DNA of 64,000 nt from Nonomuraea typhae (GTDB lineage Bacteria > Actinomycetota > Actinomycetes > Streptosporangiales > Streptosporangiaceae): positions 62,001 to 126,000 of the forward strand of contig NZ_VRLV01000005.1 in assembly GCF_009760925.1 (NCBI RefSeq), given 5' to 3'. How positions within the stretch are numbered: position 1 is the first letter of the stretch; each line of letters starts with the position of its first letter. Below are positions 8,974 to 17,172 of this stretch, piece after piece. The notes under the pieces are model-generated. The model saw nothing but the letters and a program-made list of their open reading frames with translations. It made no database searches and was not told where the DNA came from. The position numbers and the translations under genes are program-made.

Positions 8974-9320
8974 TTACGGCAGGCCGCCCCCACGCCACCC
9001 GCCGACGCTGGTTTCCGCCGATCGGGGGGATCGCTTCTCACGTCGGACGTGGTCCCCGCCGTCACGGCCCGCGTTGACCCCGGCCAACGCCTCCCCGCCA
9101 TGGCCAACGCCTCCCCGCCATGGCCAACGCCTCCCCGCCAGGCGGCGCCGGGAGCACTGGTGTTCCGTGGGCTTCGGCGCCTTCAGCGGTGGGCAAGATG
9201 GGGCCACGGTGCGGGGTCAAGGTGGGCCGTTGCGGTGGGGCATGTGTCCGACGTGAGAAGCGACCCCCACGATCGGCGCCCGCCCACGGCGGCGGGTGGC
9301 GTGGGGGCGGCCTGCCGTAA
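8974..9320. repeat. Long imperfect inverted repeat in the pheA-serS gap
   Basis: The arm at about 8974-9085 is an imperfect reverse complement of about 9208-9320. Anchors include TTACGGCAGGCCGCCCCCA at 8974 against its complement ending at 9320, CGTCGGAC at 9041-9048 against 9246-9253, and GTTGACCCC at 9073 against GGGGTCAA near 9213. The loop of about 120 bp contains short tandem repeats. The whole 8906-9443 stretch has no credible gene. It could be a MITE-like relic or a strong cruciform/terminator; no flanking target-site duplication was found by eye. Confidence 0.7.
9081..9140. repeat. Three tandem 20-bp repeats
   Basis: The unit YGGCCAACGCCTCCCCGCCA occurs three times head to tail, differing only at the first base of copy one. 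It lies in the loop side of the long inverted repeat upstream of serS. It looks like a replication-slippage minisatellite. Confidence 0.85.
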
Positions 9321-9348
9321 CCAGGCACACCCACAACGGCGGCCCGCG

Positions 9349-9392
9349 GATCGGCGGCGAGTGGATCGGCGGCGAGTGGATCGGCGGCGGGG
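9349..9392. repeat. Short 15-bp tandem repeats upstream of serS
   Basis: Three near-identical copies of GTGGATCGGCGGCGA-type units lie 50-95 bp before the serS start. The role is unknown; they could affect the serS leader. Confidence 0.6.
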
Positions 9393-9443
9393 GGTCTGGA
9401 AAAGTCAAAACGATTCGTCTGCTGATACGGGTAGCCTTGGCGT

Positions 9444-10718
9444 GTGATTGACCTGCGGATGCTTCGTGAGGATCCTGCGCGGCTGCGTGCGTCGCAGCGG
9501 GCCCGGGGTGAGGACGACTCGATCGTTGACAAGCTGCTCGACCTCGACGAGCGCCGGCGCTCCGCGCTGACCTCGTTCGAGACCATGCGGGCCGAGCAGA
9601 AGTCCATGGGCAAGTCCGTCTCCCGGGCGCAGGGCGAGGAGAAGCAGGCGCTGCTCCAGCGGGCCAAGGAGTTGGCCGCGCAGGTCAAGGCGGCCGAGGC
9701 CGAGGCCGAGCAGCTCGGCGGGGAGCTGGACGAGCTGGCCCACTCGGTGCCGAACATCGTCGAGGAGGCGGCGCCGCACGGAGGCGAGGACGACTACGTC
9801 GTGCTCGAGACCGTGGGGGAGCCGCGGCAGTTCGACTTCGAGCCCAAGGACCATCTGGAGCTCGGCGAGGCCCTGGACGCGATCGACATGGAGCGCGGGG
9901 CCAAGGTTTCGGGGTCGCGGTTCTTCTTCCTCAAGGGGCTCGGGGCCAGGCTTCAGCTCGCGCTGCTCAACATGGGCATGCAGCACGCGATCGAGGCCGG
10001 GTTCGTGCCGATGATCACGCCCGTGCTGGTGCGGCCGGAGACCATGGCGGGCACCGGGTTCCACGTCGCGCACGACAAGGAGATCTACCGGCTGCCCGAC
10101 GACGACCTCTATCTCGTGGGCACGTCCGAGGTGTCGCTGGCCGGGTACCACGCCAACGAGATCCTGGACGCCGGTGAGCTGCCGCTGCGGTACGCGGGGT
10201 GGTCGTCGTGCTTCCGGCGCGAGGCCGGGTCCTATGGCAAGGACACGCGTGGGATCATCCGGGTGCACCAGTTCGACAAGGTGGAGATGTTCTCCTATGT
10301 CCGGCCGGAGGACGCCGAGGCCGAGCACCAGCGGCTGCTGGCCTGGGAGAAGGACATGCTGGCCAAGATCGAGGTCCCTTACCGCATCATCGACACGGCG
10401 GCGGGCGACCTGGGCATGTCGGCGGCGCGCAAGTTCGACTGCGAGGCGTGGATCCCGACCCAGGGCCGCTACCGCGAGCTGACCTCGACCTCCAACTGCA
10501 CCGAGTTCCAGTCGCGCCGCCTGGCGGTCCGCTTCCGGGACAAGGACGGCAAGCCGCAGCACGTGGCCACGCTCAACGGCACCCTGGCCACGACCCGCTG
10601 GATCGTCGCGATCCTGGAGAACCACCAGCAGGCCGACGGTTCGGTGGTGGTGCCCAAGGCGCTCAGGCCCTACCTGGGGCTGGACGTCCTGGAGCCGGTG
10701 CGGCGTTCCGCCGGATGA
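9444..10718 (+). CDS. serS: Seryl-tRNA synthetase
   Basis: The 424-aa class II synthetase charges tRNA-Ser with serine. An N-terminal coiled-coil arm (about residues 30-100, rich in E/A/K/Q) binds the long variable arm of tRNA-Ser. The catalytic core shows motif 2 (SSCFRREAGSYGKDTRG, then HQF) and motif 3 (LNGTLATTRWIVAILE), plus the TSEVSL serine-site segment. The GTG start at 9444 gives the conserved IDLRMLREDP N-terminus. Two tRNA-Ser genes are present elsewhere in the window. The 3' end overlaps the convergent membrane-protein gene by 56 bp. Confidence 0.97.
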   Translation: MIDLRMLREDPARLRASQRARGEDDSIVDKLLDLDERRRSALTSFETMRAEQKSMGKSVSRAQGEEKQALLQRAKELAAQVKAAEAEAEQLGGELDELAHSVPNIVEEAAPHGGEDDYVVLETVGEPRQFDFEPKDHLELGEALDAIDMERGAKVSGSRFFFLKGLGARLQLALLNMGMQHAIEAGFVPMITPVLVRPETMAGTGFHVAHDKEIYRLPDDDLYLVGTSEVSLAGYHANEILDAGELPLRYAGWSSCFRREAGSYGKDTRGIIRVHQFDKVEMFSYVRPEDAEAEHQRLLAWEKDMLAKIEVPYRIIDTAAGDLGMSAARKFDCEAWIPTQGRYRELTSTSNCTEFQSRRLAVRFRDKDGKPQHVATLNGTLATTRWIVAILENHQQADGSVVVPKALRPYLGLDVLEPVRRSAG

Positions 10719-12093
10719 CCGTCAGCCCGGCCGCGCCGGTCCCGAGGCCGTAGAGGGCGGCCAGGACCAGCGCGGTCCGGTAGTCGTCGGGCCGGCCCAG
10801 GGTCCAGCCGTGGAAGGGCAGCGCGAGCCCGGCCGTGACCAGCACGGCCACCCACAGCACCCGCCGGAGCGCCTCAGCCCCGAGGCGCTCTCGCCGGGCC
10901 GCCGACAGCACGCTGACCAGCGTGCCGAGGACGAGAACGCCACCGGTGACCTGGAACGCCGCCTGGGTCATGTCGGCCGAGCGGATGAGGGTGTCGTAGC
11001 CGTACCACTCCTCGAACCGCCACGGCAGCAGCAGAACCACCCCGATCAGCGCCAAGCCGAGCACCAGGACGCCGGACCGCCGGCGCCCGGGCATGGCCAG
11101 CAGGAGCCCGGCGACCAGGATCCAGAACCCGCCCAGGACGGCCACCCGCAGCTCGTCGCCGATGTGCAAGCCCATGCCGGTCACGCTGGAGGCCGCGCTC
11201 GTGGACAACCCGCCGTCGGGGGTGAAGCCGTGGCGTCGCCATGTTCCGGCGGTGTCGCGTACGGCGACGCCGTCCCGGCCGTTGGCGACGACCACGACGT
11301 GGCCCTCCGGCCGTTCCTGGACGGCGAGGGCGTGCGAGCGCAGGCGGGGAGTGGGGTGCTCGGGGTCGGCCAGGGCGCGGCGCACCCACTCCGTGCGACC
11401 CGGTGACAGCTCCCAGGAGGTCGCCCAGGTGGCGCCCGAGTCGTCGGACTGGAGCACCTTCAGCCGGTCGGGCGCGATCCTGTAGCACCGCCGGGCGACG
11501 CAGGCGAGGGTCTGCGGCTTCCCGGGAGCCTTGGCCGCGGGGCCGCTCCCAAGGGCCCAGGTCCGCCCGCCGTCCGCCGAGGAGGCGGTCGTGAAGTACC
11601 CCTCGACCACCACGTGCCCGTCGGTGACATAGACGACGTCGGCACTGGGCGGACCGGGCACGGGCGAGGTCGCCCCCACAGCCAGTACGGCCAGCGGCAC
11701 GCCTGTCATGATCCGCCACTGCCGTGTCACCTGGTGGCTGTGGTTTCTGATCCACCAGGCGAGGGCGAGGGCGGGCAGGGCGAGGAGGTCGGTGGGGTCG
11801 GCCAGGATGCGGGAGGGGCCGGCGATGAGGGTCCAGGCTTGGGAGGCTGCTTCGGCGCCGGTCTGGGTGGTTTTGGCGAGGGTGAACAGGGTGCCGGTGA
11901 GCAGGGTGGCGGTCAGGTCGGCCCGTCGCAGGAGGAGCAGGGAGAGCAGGGCGGGGGCGACGAGGAGTCCGGCGACGTCGCTCAGTTTGCCGGTGACGAA
12001 CCCGGGCCACGCCTGCTTGAGGACATGGTCGTTGACGAGCAGTACCAGGGTGGCCGCCAAGGTTGCCGGGTGGCACAACCAGGCGTATTTCAT
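10663..12093 (-). CDS. Membrane protein with beta-propeller-like ectodomain, paralogue B
   Basis: This 476-aa protein has about four N-terminal transmembrane helices (residues 1-140) starting MKYAWLCHPAT. A soluble middle region (about 150-320) follows with repeated SSADGGRTW and SDDSGATW turns, resembling BNR/sialidase-type beta-propeller blades, then about five C-terminal helices. It is a tandem paralogue of the upstream gene and is coupled to it by a 4-bp ATGA overlap (12090-12093). Residues about 18-122 are encoded by DNA identical to the paralogue. The 3' end overlaps serS by 56 bp. I do not recognise a function. Confidence 0.72.
   Translation of the reverse strand: MKYAWLCHPATLAATLVLLVNDHVLKQAWPGFVTGKLSDVAGLLVAPALLSLLLLRRADLTATLLTGTLFTLAKTTQTGAEAASQAWTLIAGPSRILADPTDLLALPALALAWWIRNHSHQVTRQWRIMTGVPLAVLAVGATSPVPGPPSADVVYVTDGHVVVEGYFTTASSADGGRTWALGSGPAAKAPGKPQTLACVARRCYRIAPDRLKVLQSDDSGATWATSWELSPGRTEWVRRALADPEHPTPRLRSHALAVQERPEGHVVVVANGRDGVAVRDTAGTWRRHGFTPDGGLSTSAASSVTGMGLHIGDELRVAVLGGFWILVAGLLLAMPGRRRSGVLVLGLALIGVVLLLPWRFEEWYGYDTLIRSADMTQAAFQVTGGVLVLGTLVSVLSAARRERLGAEALRRVLWVAVLVTAGLALPFHGWTLGRPDDYRTALVLAALYGLGTGAAGLTVIRRNAAPAPGRPAPGRA
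11727..12038. repeat. Perfect 312-bp direct repeat, copy 1
   Basis: Base-by-base comparison shows identity with 13133-13444 (offset 1406 bp). It encodes the N-terminal membrane region of paralogue B, while the flanking coding sequence has diverged strongly. Such a sharp boundary indicates recent gene conversion. Confidence 0.93.
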
Positions 12094-13499
12094 GCTCTGT
12101 CCCGGTGGCGTGTGCTGCTCCAGATCCAGGTCAGTCCCAGTGCCGTGATCGTCAGGGTGAAGAAGACGGCCAGGCCGAGCGCGGTGCCGTACCTGTCCGG
12201 CCAGCCGACGCTCCAGCCGCGGAACGGCAGCGTGATCCCGAGCGCCACCAGCACCCCGACGCCCAGGACGCGCCACGTGGCGCTGGCGCCGATCTTCGCC
12301 ACCCCGGCCGCGATGGCCGCGGCGATGAGGGCGCCGATCAGGGATCCGATGGCGAGCGGCCACAGCAGGAGGTGCACACCCCCGGACGCGTAGAAGGTCG
12401 GCAGGGAGAAGACCGCGCCCACCAGGCCGATGCCCGGGACCAGCCAGCGCAGGACCCGCGTGCGGGCGGCGATCGTGAGCCCGGCGATGATGACGAACAG
12501 CCCGCCCAGCACGCCGGCGGCCAGTTCCTCCGCCACGTAGTCGCCGCCGTCCAGTGACGTCGCCTGAGAGGTGAGCAGGGCGCTGCCGTCGCCGGTGTAG
12601 CCGTAGCGGGTCCACGTGCCGTCCTCGTCGCGTACGGCGATGCCGTCCCGCCCGTTGGCCACGACGACCACGTGACCGCGCGGCGTGGCCTGGACCGCCA
12701 AGGAGAGCGAGGCGGGGCGGGAGCCGTAGGCACGCTCCAGCACTTCCATGCGGCCGGGGGAGATCTCCCATTCCGTGGCCCAGGTCACCCCGGCGTCGTC
12801 GGACTTCAGGACCTTGAGTGCGCCTCCTGGTAGCTGGTAGCACCGTTGCGGCTGCCTGGGCACGCAACCGGAGCGCTGGCCGGCGGGCTCCGGAGCGGGG
12901 TCGCCGCTTGCGGAGGGGTGAGGCGTGGGGAGCTCGCTGCCGGGTTCGTACGGCACCCAGGTGCGGCCGCCGTCCGTGGAGCGCAGTTCGCCGGGCATGC
13001 CCGAGTCGTAGACGACGAAGGCGCCAGCCTCGACACGGACGGTCTTCGCCCTAGGCGGGCCGGCGTCGGCGCCGGTGGCGGCCACGGCCAGGACGGCGAG
13101 GGGGACGCCGATCGCGATCTGCCACCGGCGTTTCACCTGGTGGCTGTGGTTTCTGATCCACCAGGCGAGGGCGAGGGCGGGCAGGGCGAGGAGGTCGGTG
13201 GGGTCGGCCAGGATGCGGGAGGGGCCGGCGATGAGGGTCCAGGCTTGGGAGGCTGCTTCGGCGCCGGTCTGGGTGGTTTTGGCGAGGGTGAACAGGGTGC
13301 CGGTGAGCAGGGTGGCGGTCAGGTCGGCCCGTCGCAGGAGGAGCAGGGAGAGCAGGGCGGGGGCGACGAGGAGTCCGGCGACGTCGCTCAGTTTGCCGGT
13401 GACGAACCCGGGCCACGCCTGCTTGAGGACATGGTCGTTGACGAACAACAGCAGGGCCGCGAACACGGTCGCGGGGTGGCACAGCCACGCGTACCTCAT
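12090..13499 (-). CDS. Membrane protein with beta-propeller-like ectodomain, paralogue A
   Basis: The 469-aa protein has the same plan as its downstream paralogue: N-terminal helices beginning MRYAWLCHPAT, a soluble region with STDGGRTW and SDDAGVTW blade-like turns and a few Cys residues, then C-terminal helices. ATG 13499 is chosen because it aligns exactly with the paralogue's start; a GTG-type extension to 13559 adds a proline-rich stretch without counterpart. The stop overlaps the start of paralogue B. A TetR gene lies further upstream on the same strand with an 81-bp gap. Function unknown; BNR-like blades suggest an extracytoplasmic ligand or glycan-binding role. Confidence 0.72.
   Translation of the reverse strand: MRYAWLCHPATVFAALLLFVNDHVLKQAWPGFVTGKLSDVAGLLVAPALLSLLLLRRADLTATLLTGTLFTLAKTTQTGAEAASQAWTLIAGPSRILADPTDLLALPALALAWWIRNHSHQVKRRWQIAIGVPLAVLAVAATGADAGPPRAKTVRVEAGAFVVYDSGMPGELRSTDGGRTWVPYEPGSELPTPHPSASGDPAPEPAGQRSGCVPRQPQRCYQLPGGALKVLKSDDAGVTWATEWEISPGRMEVLERAYGSRPASLSLAVQATPRGHVVVVANGRDGIAVRDEDGTWTRYGYTGDGSALLTSQATSLDGGDYVAEELAAGVLGGLFVIIAGLTIAARTRVLRWLVPGIGLVGAVFSLPTFYASGGVHLLLWPLAIGSLIGALIAAAIAAGVAKIGASATWRVLGVGVLVALGITLPFRGWSVGWPDRYGTALGLAVFFTLTITALGLTWIWSSTRHRDRA
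13133..13444. repeat. Perfect 312-bp direct repeat, copy 2
   Basis: This copy is identical to 11727-12038 and lies in the N-terminal membrane coding region of paralogue A. Third-codon positions are identical too, although the rest of the two genes differs heavily. Confidence 0.93.
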
Positions 13500-13580
13500 G
13501 TCTTCATCGACGGGGGGAGGCTCGCCGGCGTTCGGGGGGTGGGGGATTTCGCGTCCCACTCGTGATCATTGCGTGATGCG

Positions 13581-14123
13581 TCACTCGCAGATGTAGCGCT
13601 GGACGGTCGGGGCGACCCAGTCGATGACGTCTTCTCGGGACATTGCCACGATCGGGGGGAATTTCAGGATGTAGCGGGCCAGTGCCAGGCCCAGGATCTG
13701 GGCAGCCGCCAGGCCGGCCCGCGCGGGCGCCTCCTGTGGCCCGCTCAGCGTGGCGATGGCCGGGGCGAGCTGGGTGGCGAAGACGGAGCGCATGCGCTCG
13801 GCCGCCGCCTCGTTGGTCACGCCGGTGCGCAGGAGCACCTGGAGGCCCTCGTTGTGCTCCCAGAGGTCCAGGAAGTGGCTGACGAGGGCGACGCCGATCT
13901 GGTCGCGCGGCCCAGCGGCGAAGTCCGGAAATTTCAGGTCTATCTGGGCGGCGGCGGCGAACAGCTTCTCCTTGTTGCCGAAGTAGCGCATCACCATGGC
14001 CGGATCGATCCCGGCGTCACCGGCGATTGACCGGATCGTGGCCTTCTCGTAGCCATCGGCGGCGAACCGCTCCCTTGCCGCCGCCAGGATGACCGCCTTG
14101 GTGTCCGCGGAGCTCCTTCTCAT
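13581..14123 (-). CDS. TetR-family transcriptional regulator
   Basis: The 180-aa protein starts RRSSADTKAVILAAARERF and contains the TetR helix-turn-helix GYEKATIRSIAGDAGIDPAMVMRYF within residues 26-50, followed by a helical ligand domain. ATG 14123 gives the usual short N-terminus. It is divergent from a FAD monooxygenase gene. Three copies of a palindromic box lie between them, one covering its own start codon, so autorepression and control of the monooxygenase are likely. Confidence 0.9.
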   Translation of the reverse strand: MRRSSADTKAVILAAARERFAADGYEKATIRSIAGDAGIDPAMVMRYFGNKEKLFAAAAQIDLKFPDFAAGPRDQIGVALVSHFLDLWEHNEGLQVLLRTGVTNEAAAERMRSVFATQLAPAIATLSGPQEAPARAGLAAAQILGLALARYILKFPPIVAMSREDVIDWVAPTVQRYICE

Positions 14124-14198
14124 GTCAACGATTGTAGGCCAACAAGTGTTGACATAGCCAGCGGACTCGGACCACACTGATGCCAACAAGCGTTGACA
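14123..14198. promoter_or_regulatory. Three TetR operator boxes between tetR and the monooxygenase gene
   Basis: CCAACAAGTGTTGACA (14139-14154) and CCAACAAGCGTTGACA (14183-14198) differ at one base and lie 44 bp apart. A third, inverted copy, TGTCAACGATTGTAGG (14123-14138), matches the complement at 14 of 16 positions and overlaps the tetR start. Each box has a CAAC-N4-GTTG dyad. The assignment to the adjacent TetR protein is inferred from position. Confidence 0.72.
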
Positions 14199-14217
14199 TG
14201 AAGACGAGGAGAACGAC

Positions 14218-15363
14218 ATGCTCCCCACCGCCACCGACGTCCTGGTCATCGGAGCCGGCCCCACCGGCCTCACCGTGGCGATCTCCCTGGCGCAGAAGGG
14301 CGCCGACGTGACCGTCGTGGACAACCAGGCCGCGGGCGACAACACCTCGCGGGCCGCCGTGGTCCACGCCCGCACCCTGGAGCAGCTGGCGCCGCTGGGC
14401 GTGAGCGAGCGGCTGGCCGGGCGCGGGATCCACGCCAAGCGCTTCACGATCAGGGACCGCGACCGCGTGCTGGTGCCGGTGCCGTTCGGGAACCTGCCGA
14501 CGGACTACCCCTACACGCTGATGATCTCCCAGGCGGAGACCGAGCGGACCCTGCTCGACCGCCTCACCGCCCTGGGCGGCCGGGTGGCCAGGCCGTACAC
14601 GCTCGAAGGTCTCACCCAGGACGGCGAGGGCGCGACCGCGACCTTCACCGACGGCTCCGTCGTGCGGGCCCGCTACGTGGTGGGCGCCGACGGCATGCAC
14701 AGCACGGTCCGCGAGCAGGCCGGGATCGGCTTCAGCGGCGCCTCCTACCCGGAGTCGTTCTCGCTGGCGGATGTACGGCTGAGCGGCGGCGTGCCCCGCG
14801 AGGAGGTGGTCCTCTACTTCGCCCCGGCCGGGCTGGTCGTGGTGGCCCCGCTGCCCGACGGGAGCTTCCGGATCGTGGCCACGGTCGACGACGCGCCCCA
14901 GGAGCCGGACGTGGCCTACGTGCAGCGGCTGCTGGACGAGCGCGGGCCGCAGCGCGAGCGGGCGGTCGTCAGCGAAGTGGTGTGGGGCTCGCGGTTCCGC
15001 GTCCACCACCGGGTGGCCGACGCCTACCGGGCCGGGCGCGTGGTGCTGGCCGGGGACGCCGCGCACGTCCACAGCCCGGCGGGCGGGCAGGGGATGAACA
15101 CCGGGATCCAGGACGCCGTGGCCCTGGGGGAGGCGCTGGCCGAGACGCTCGCGACAGGGGACGAGGTGCCGCTGGACGCCTACGCCGCGGGCCGGCGTCC
15201 GGTCGCGCAGCAGGTGGTGGCCTTCGCCGGGCGGCTCACCAGGCTGGCCAACATGAGCCGGGCCCTGCGGCCGGTCAGGAACGTGGTGCTCCGGGCGCTG
15301 GCCGTGCTGCCGCCCTTCAAGCGGGCGCTGGCCTGGCGGCTGTCGGGGCTGGTCTACCGGTGA
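14218..15363 (+). CDS. FAD-dependent monooxygenase (PHBH-like aromatic hydroxylase family)
   Basis: The 381-aa flavoprotein has the three FAD motifs of group A hydroxylases: GAGPTG near residue 12, VVGADGMHS near 157 (DG motif) and VVLAGDAAHVHSPAGGQGMN near 276 (GD motif). Members hydroxylate aromatic or polyketide substrates, or inactivate antibiotics such as rifampicin and tetracycline. A GAGGAGAA ribosome site precedes the ATG. The divergent TetR gene and shared operators suggest induction by a substrate-like ligand. It is at the short end of the family and lacks a C-terminal thioredoxin-like extension. Substrate unknown. Confidence 0.87.
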   Translation: MLPTATDVLVIGAGPTGLTVAISLAQKGADVTVVDNQAAGDNTSRAAVVHARTLEQLAPLGVSERLAGRGIHAKRFTIRDRDRVLVPVPFGNLPTDYPYTLMISQAETERTLLDRLTALGGRVARPYTLEGLTQDGEGATATFTDGSVVRARYVVGADGMHSTVREQAGIGFSGASYPESFSLADVRLSGGVPREEVVLYFAPAGLVVVAPLPDGSFRIVATVDDAPQEPDVAYVQRLLDERGPQRERAVVSEVVWGSRFRVHHRVADAYRAGRVVLAGDAAHVHSPAGGQGMNTGIQDAVALGEALAETLATGDEVPLDAYAAGRRPVAQQVVAFAGRLTRLANMSRALRPVRNVVLRALAVLPPFKRALAWRLSGLVYR

Positions 15364-15445
15364 ACGGGCCCTCGCAGGACGCCCGGGACAGCAAAAGGAC
15401 GAGGTCCGCTGGAAGCGAACCCCGCCCTATCTCGCTAACTACAGG

Positions 15446-15649
15446 TCAGATGGCGCGGACTGCAGAGGCCTGCGGCCCCTTCTGGCCCTGCGTGATCTCG
15501 AACTCGACCCGCTGGCCGTCTTCGAGGCTGCGGTAGCCGTTGCCCTGGATCTCGGAGAAGTGCACGAACACGTCCGGTGCACCGCCGTCCGGAGCGATGA
15601 AGCCGAAGCCCTTTTCAGCGTTGAACCACTTGACGGTTCCCTGAGCCAT
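15446..15649 (-). CDS. Cold-shock protein (CspA family)
   Basis: The 67-aa single-domain nucleic-acid chaperone is a complete OB-fold: GTVKWFNAEKGFGFI contains RNP1 and DVFVHFS is RNP2, and the length is canonical. Such proteins melt RNA secondary structure. A purine-rich ribosome site (GAGGGAGAG) precedes the ATG, and the long upstream region includes a perfect hairpin at 15679-15701. Confidence 0.96.
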   Translation of the reverse strand: MAQGTVKWFNAEKGFGFIAPDGGAPDVFVHFSEIQGNGYRSLEDGQRVEFEITQGQKGPQASAVRAI

Positions 15650-15678
15650 AAAAGCTCTCCCTCAGGATGTGAATCTAT

Positions 15679-15701
15679 GGGACCCACACCTCGTGGGTCC
15701 C
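15679..15701 (-). promoter_or_regulatory. Perfect 9-bp hairpin in the cold-shock gene leader
   Basis: GGGACCCAC, a 5-nt loop, then GTGGGTCCC forms a perfect stem 30-52 nt upstream of the cold-shock start codon on the minus strand. Leaders of csp genes often carry regulatory structure; temperature control here is inference. Confidence 0.5.
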
Positions 15702-15872
15702 GGTGTGTCGTACAGCAGCAACCCGGGGTGGCTCAGACAAAGTCATGCTGGTTTTCACTACGGGATCAGCTAATACAACGCCACCTCATCTAACACCATT
15801 CCGCACCCTTGGTGTTCCCGTCCCTAGGAAGATTTCTGGTGGACGGCATCACCGGGCAAACTGGAACCCGTT

Positions 15873-16670
15873 ATGAACAGCCCTCGCCTTGTGGCAACGG
15901 ACCTGGATGGGACCGCCTTGCGCTCCGACGGATCCGTCTCGTCGCGCACCGCCGCGGCCTTCGCCAGAGTGGAAAAATCCGGAGCGGTGCTGGTCCTCGT
16001 CACGGGACGGCCGCCTCGGTGGATGCGGGAGGTGGCCGAGGCCATCGGGCACCGCGGTTTGGCGATCTGCGCAAACGGAGCACTCGTCTACGATCTTCAC
16101 ACCGAACAGATTGTTGAATCTCACCTCATCCAGGCCGAGGTGGTGGCCGAGGTCGTGGATCAGCTAAGAGCGAACATCCCCGGACTGGCCTTTTCGGTCG
16201 AGTACGAAGGCGGTTTTGCGCACGAGTCAGATTTCCGGCTCGGTGGGCTGGACCGCCGAGCGGGCGTGGGATCGGGAGTCGCCCCGGGCGCGCTCGTCGC
16301 GCGGCCGTGCGCCAAGCTGCTCGCCCTGCATCAGGAGATGGACGCCGGCGGGCTGCACGGCATCGTGCACGACCTCGTGGGGCATCTGGTGACCGCCACG
16401 TACTCCAGCGGCCGGGCGCTGATCGAGATGAGCGCCCACGGCATCACGAAGGCCACCGCGCTGGCCGGGCTGGCCGCGCGGCACGGCATCGGGCCCGAGG
16501 AGGCGGTGGCGTTCGGTGACATGCCGAACGACCTGCCCATGCTCGCCTGGGCGGGCAGGTCGTACGCGGTGGCCAACGCCCATCCGGACGTCCTGGCCGT
16601 CGTCGGTCAGCTGACCGCGGCCAACGACGACGACGGCGTGGCCCGTGTGCTCGAGGAGCTCTACAGGTAG
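15873..16670 (+). CDS. HAD-superfamily hydrolase, Cof/type IIB phosphatase
   Basis: The 265-aa protein has the HAD nucleophile motif DLDGTAL near residue 10, motif II VLVTGR near 42 and the C-terminal GDMPNDLPML metal-binding motif near 212, with a C2-type cap between. Members dephosphorylate sugar phosphates, phospholipid headgroups or pyridoxal phosphate. The stop region overlaps the convergent bpa gene by 10 bp. Confidence 0.92.
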   Translation: MNSPRLVATDLDGTALRSDGSVSSRTAAAFARVEKSGAVLVLVTGRPPRWMREVAEAIGHRGLAICANGALVYDLHTEQIVESHLIQAEVVAEVVDQLRANIPGLAFSVEYEGGFAHESDFRLGGLDRRAGVGSGVAPGALVARPCAKLLALHQEMDAGGLHGIVHDLVGHLVTATYSSGRALIEMSAHGITKATALAGLAARHGIGPEEAVAFGDMPNDLPMLAWAGRSYAVANAHPDVLAVVGQLTAANDDDGVARVLEELYR

Positions 16671-17167
16671 GGGCCGGAGCCGCCGGGCTGCTGGCCCTCC
16701 TGCGGGACCCCGGGCAGCGCCCTGCGCATCTGCTCCAGCTGGGCCCTGGCCGCCATCTGCTGGGCGAACAACGTCGTCTGGATGCCGTGGAACAGCCCCT
16801 CCAGCCAGCCGACCAGCTGGGCGTGGGCGATGCGCAACTCGGCGTCGCTGGGCGGGGCGCCGTTGTCGTCGGTGAACGGCAGCGACAACCGCTCCAGCTC
16901 GTCGACCAGCTCCGGGGCGAGGCCGTCCTCGAGCTCCTTTATGGAGGACTGGTGGATCTCCTTCAACCGCTTGCGGCTGGCCTCGTCGAGGGGAGCGGCG
17001 CGAACCTCTTCGAGGAGCTGGCGGATCATGCTGCCGATGCGCATCACCTTGGCGGGCTGCTCGACCAGGCTCGCGACCGAACGCTCTTCCTCACCGTCGC
17101 CCTGTTGTCCCTGGAAGTCGGGCCCGACCACCACGATGTGGGGGGTGTTGTTCTCCTCAGCATTCAT
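16661..17167 (-). CDS. bpa: Bacterial proteasome activator (Bpa/PafE)
   Basis: The 168-aa protein is an ATP-independent ring-forming activator that opens the gate of the 20S proteasome. It begins MNAEENNTPHIVVVGPD, has a four-helix-bundle core with SMIRQLLEEVRAAPLD and LVGWLEGLFHGIQTTLFAQQ, and ends GPYL. That tail is the HbYX-type motif that docks into proteasome alpha-ring pockets. ATG 17167 matches the family N-terminus. It lies 5 bp downstream of the quinone-oxidoreductase gene on the same strand, a likely operon. Presence of Bpa implies a Pup-proteasome system elsewhere in the genome. Confidence 0.93.
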   Translation of the reverse strand: MNAEENNTPHIVVVGPDFQGQQGDGEEERSVASLVEQPAKVMRIGSMIRQLLEEVRAAPLDEASRKRLKEIHQSSIKELEDGLAPELVDELERLSLPFTDDNGAPPSDAELRIAHAQLVGWLEGLFHGIQTTLFAQQMAARAQLEQMRRALPGVPQEGQQPGGSGPYL

Positions 17168-17172
17168 AGGTC

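Noticed and set aside
9081..9140. Tandem repeats as a CRISPR array
   Set aside because: Units are contiguous with no spacers and no cas genes are nearby.
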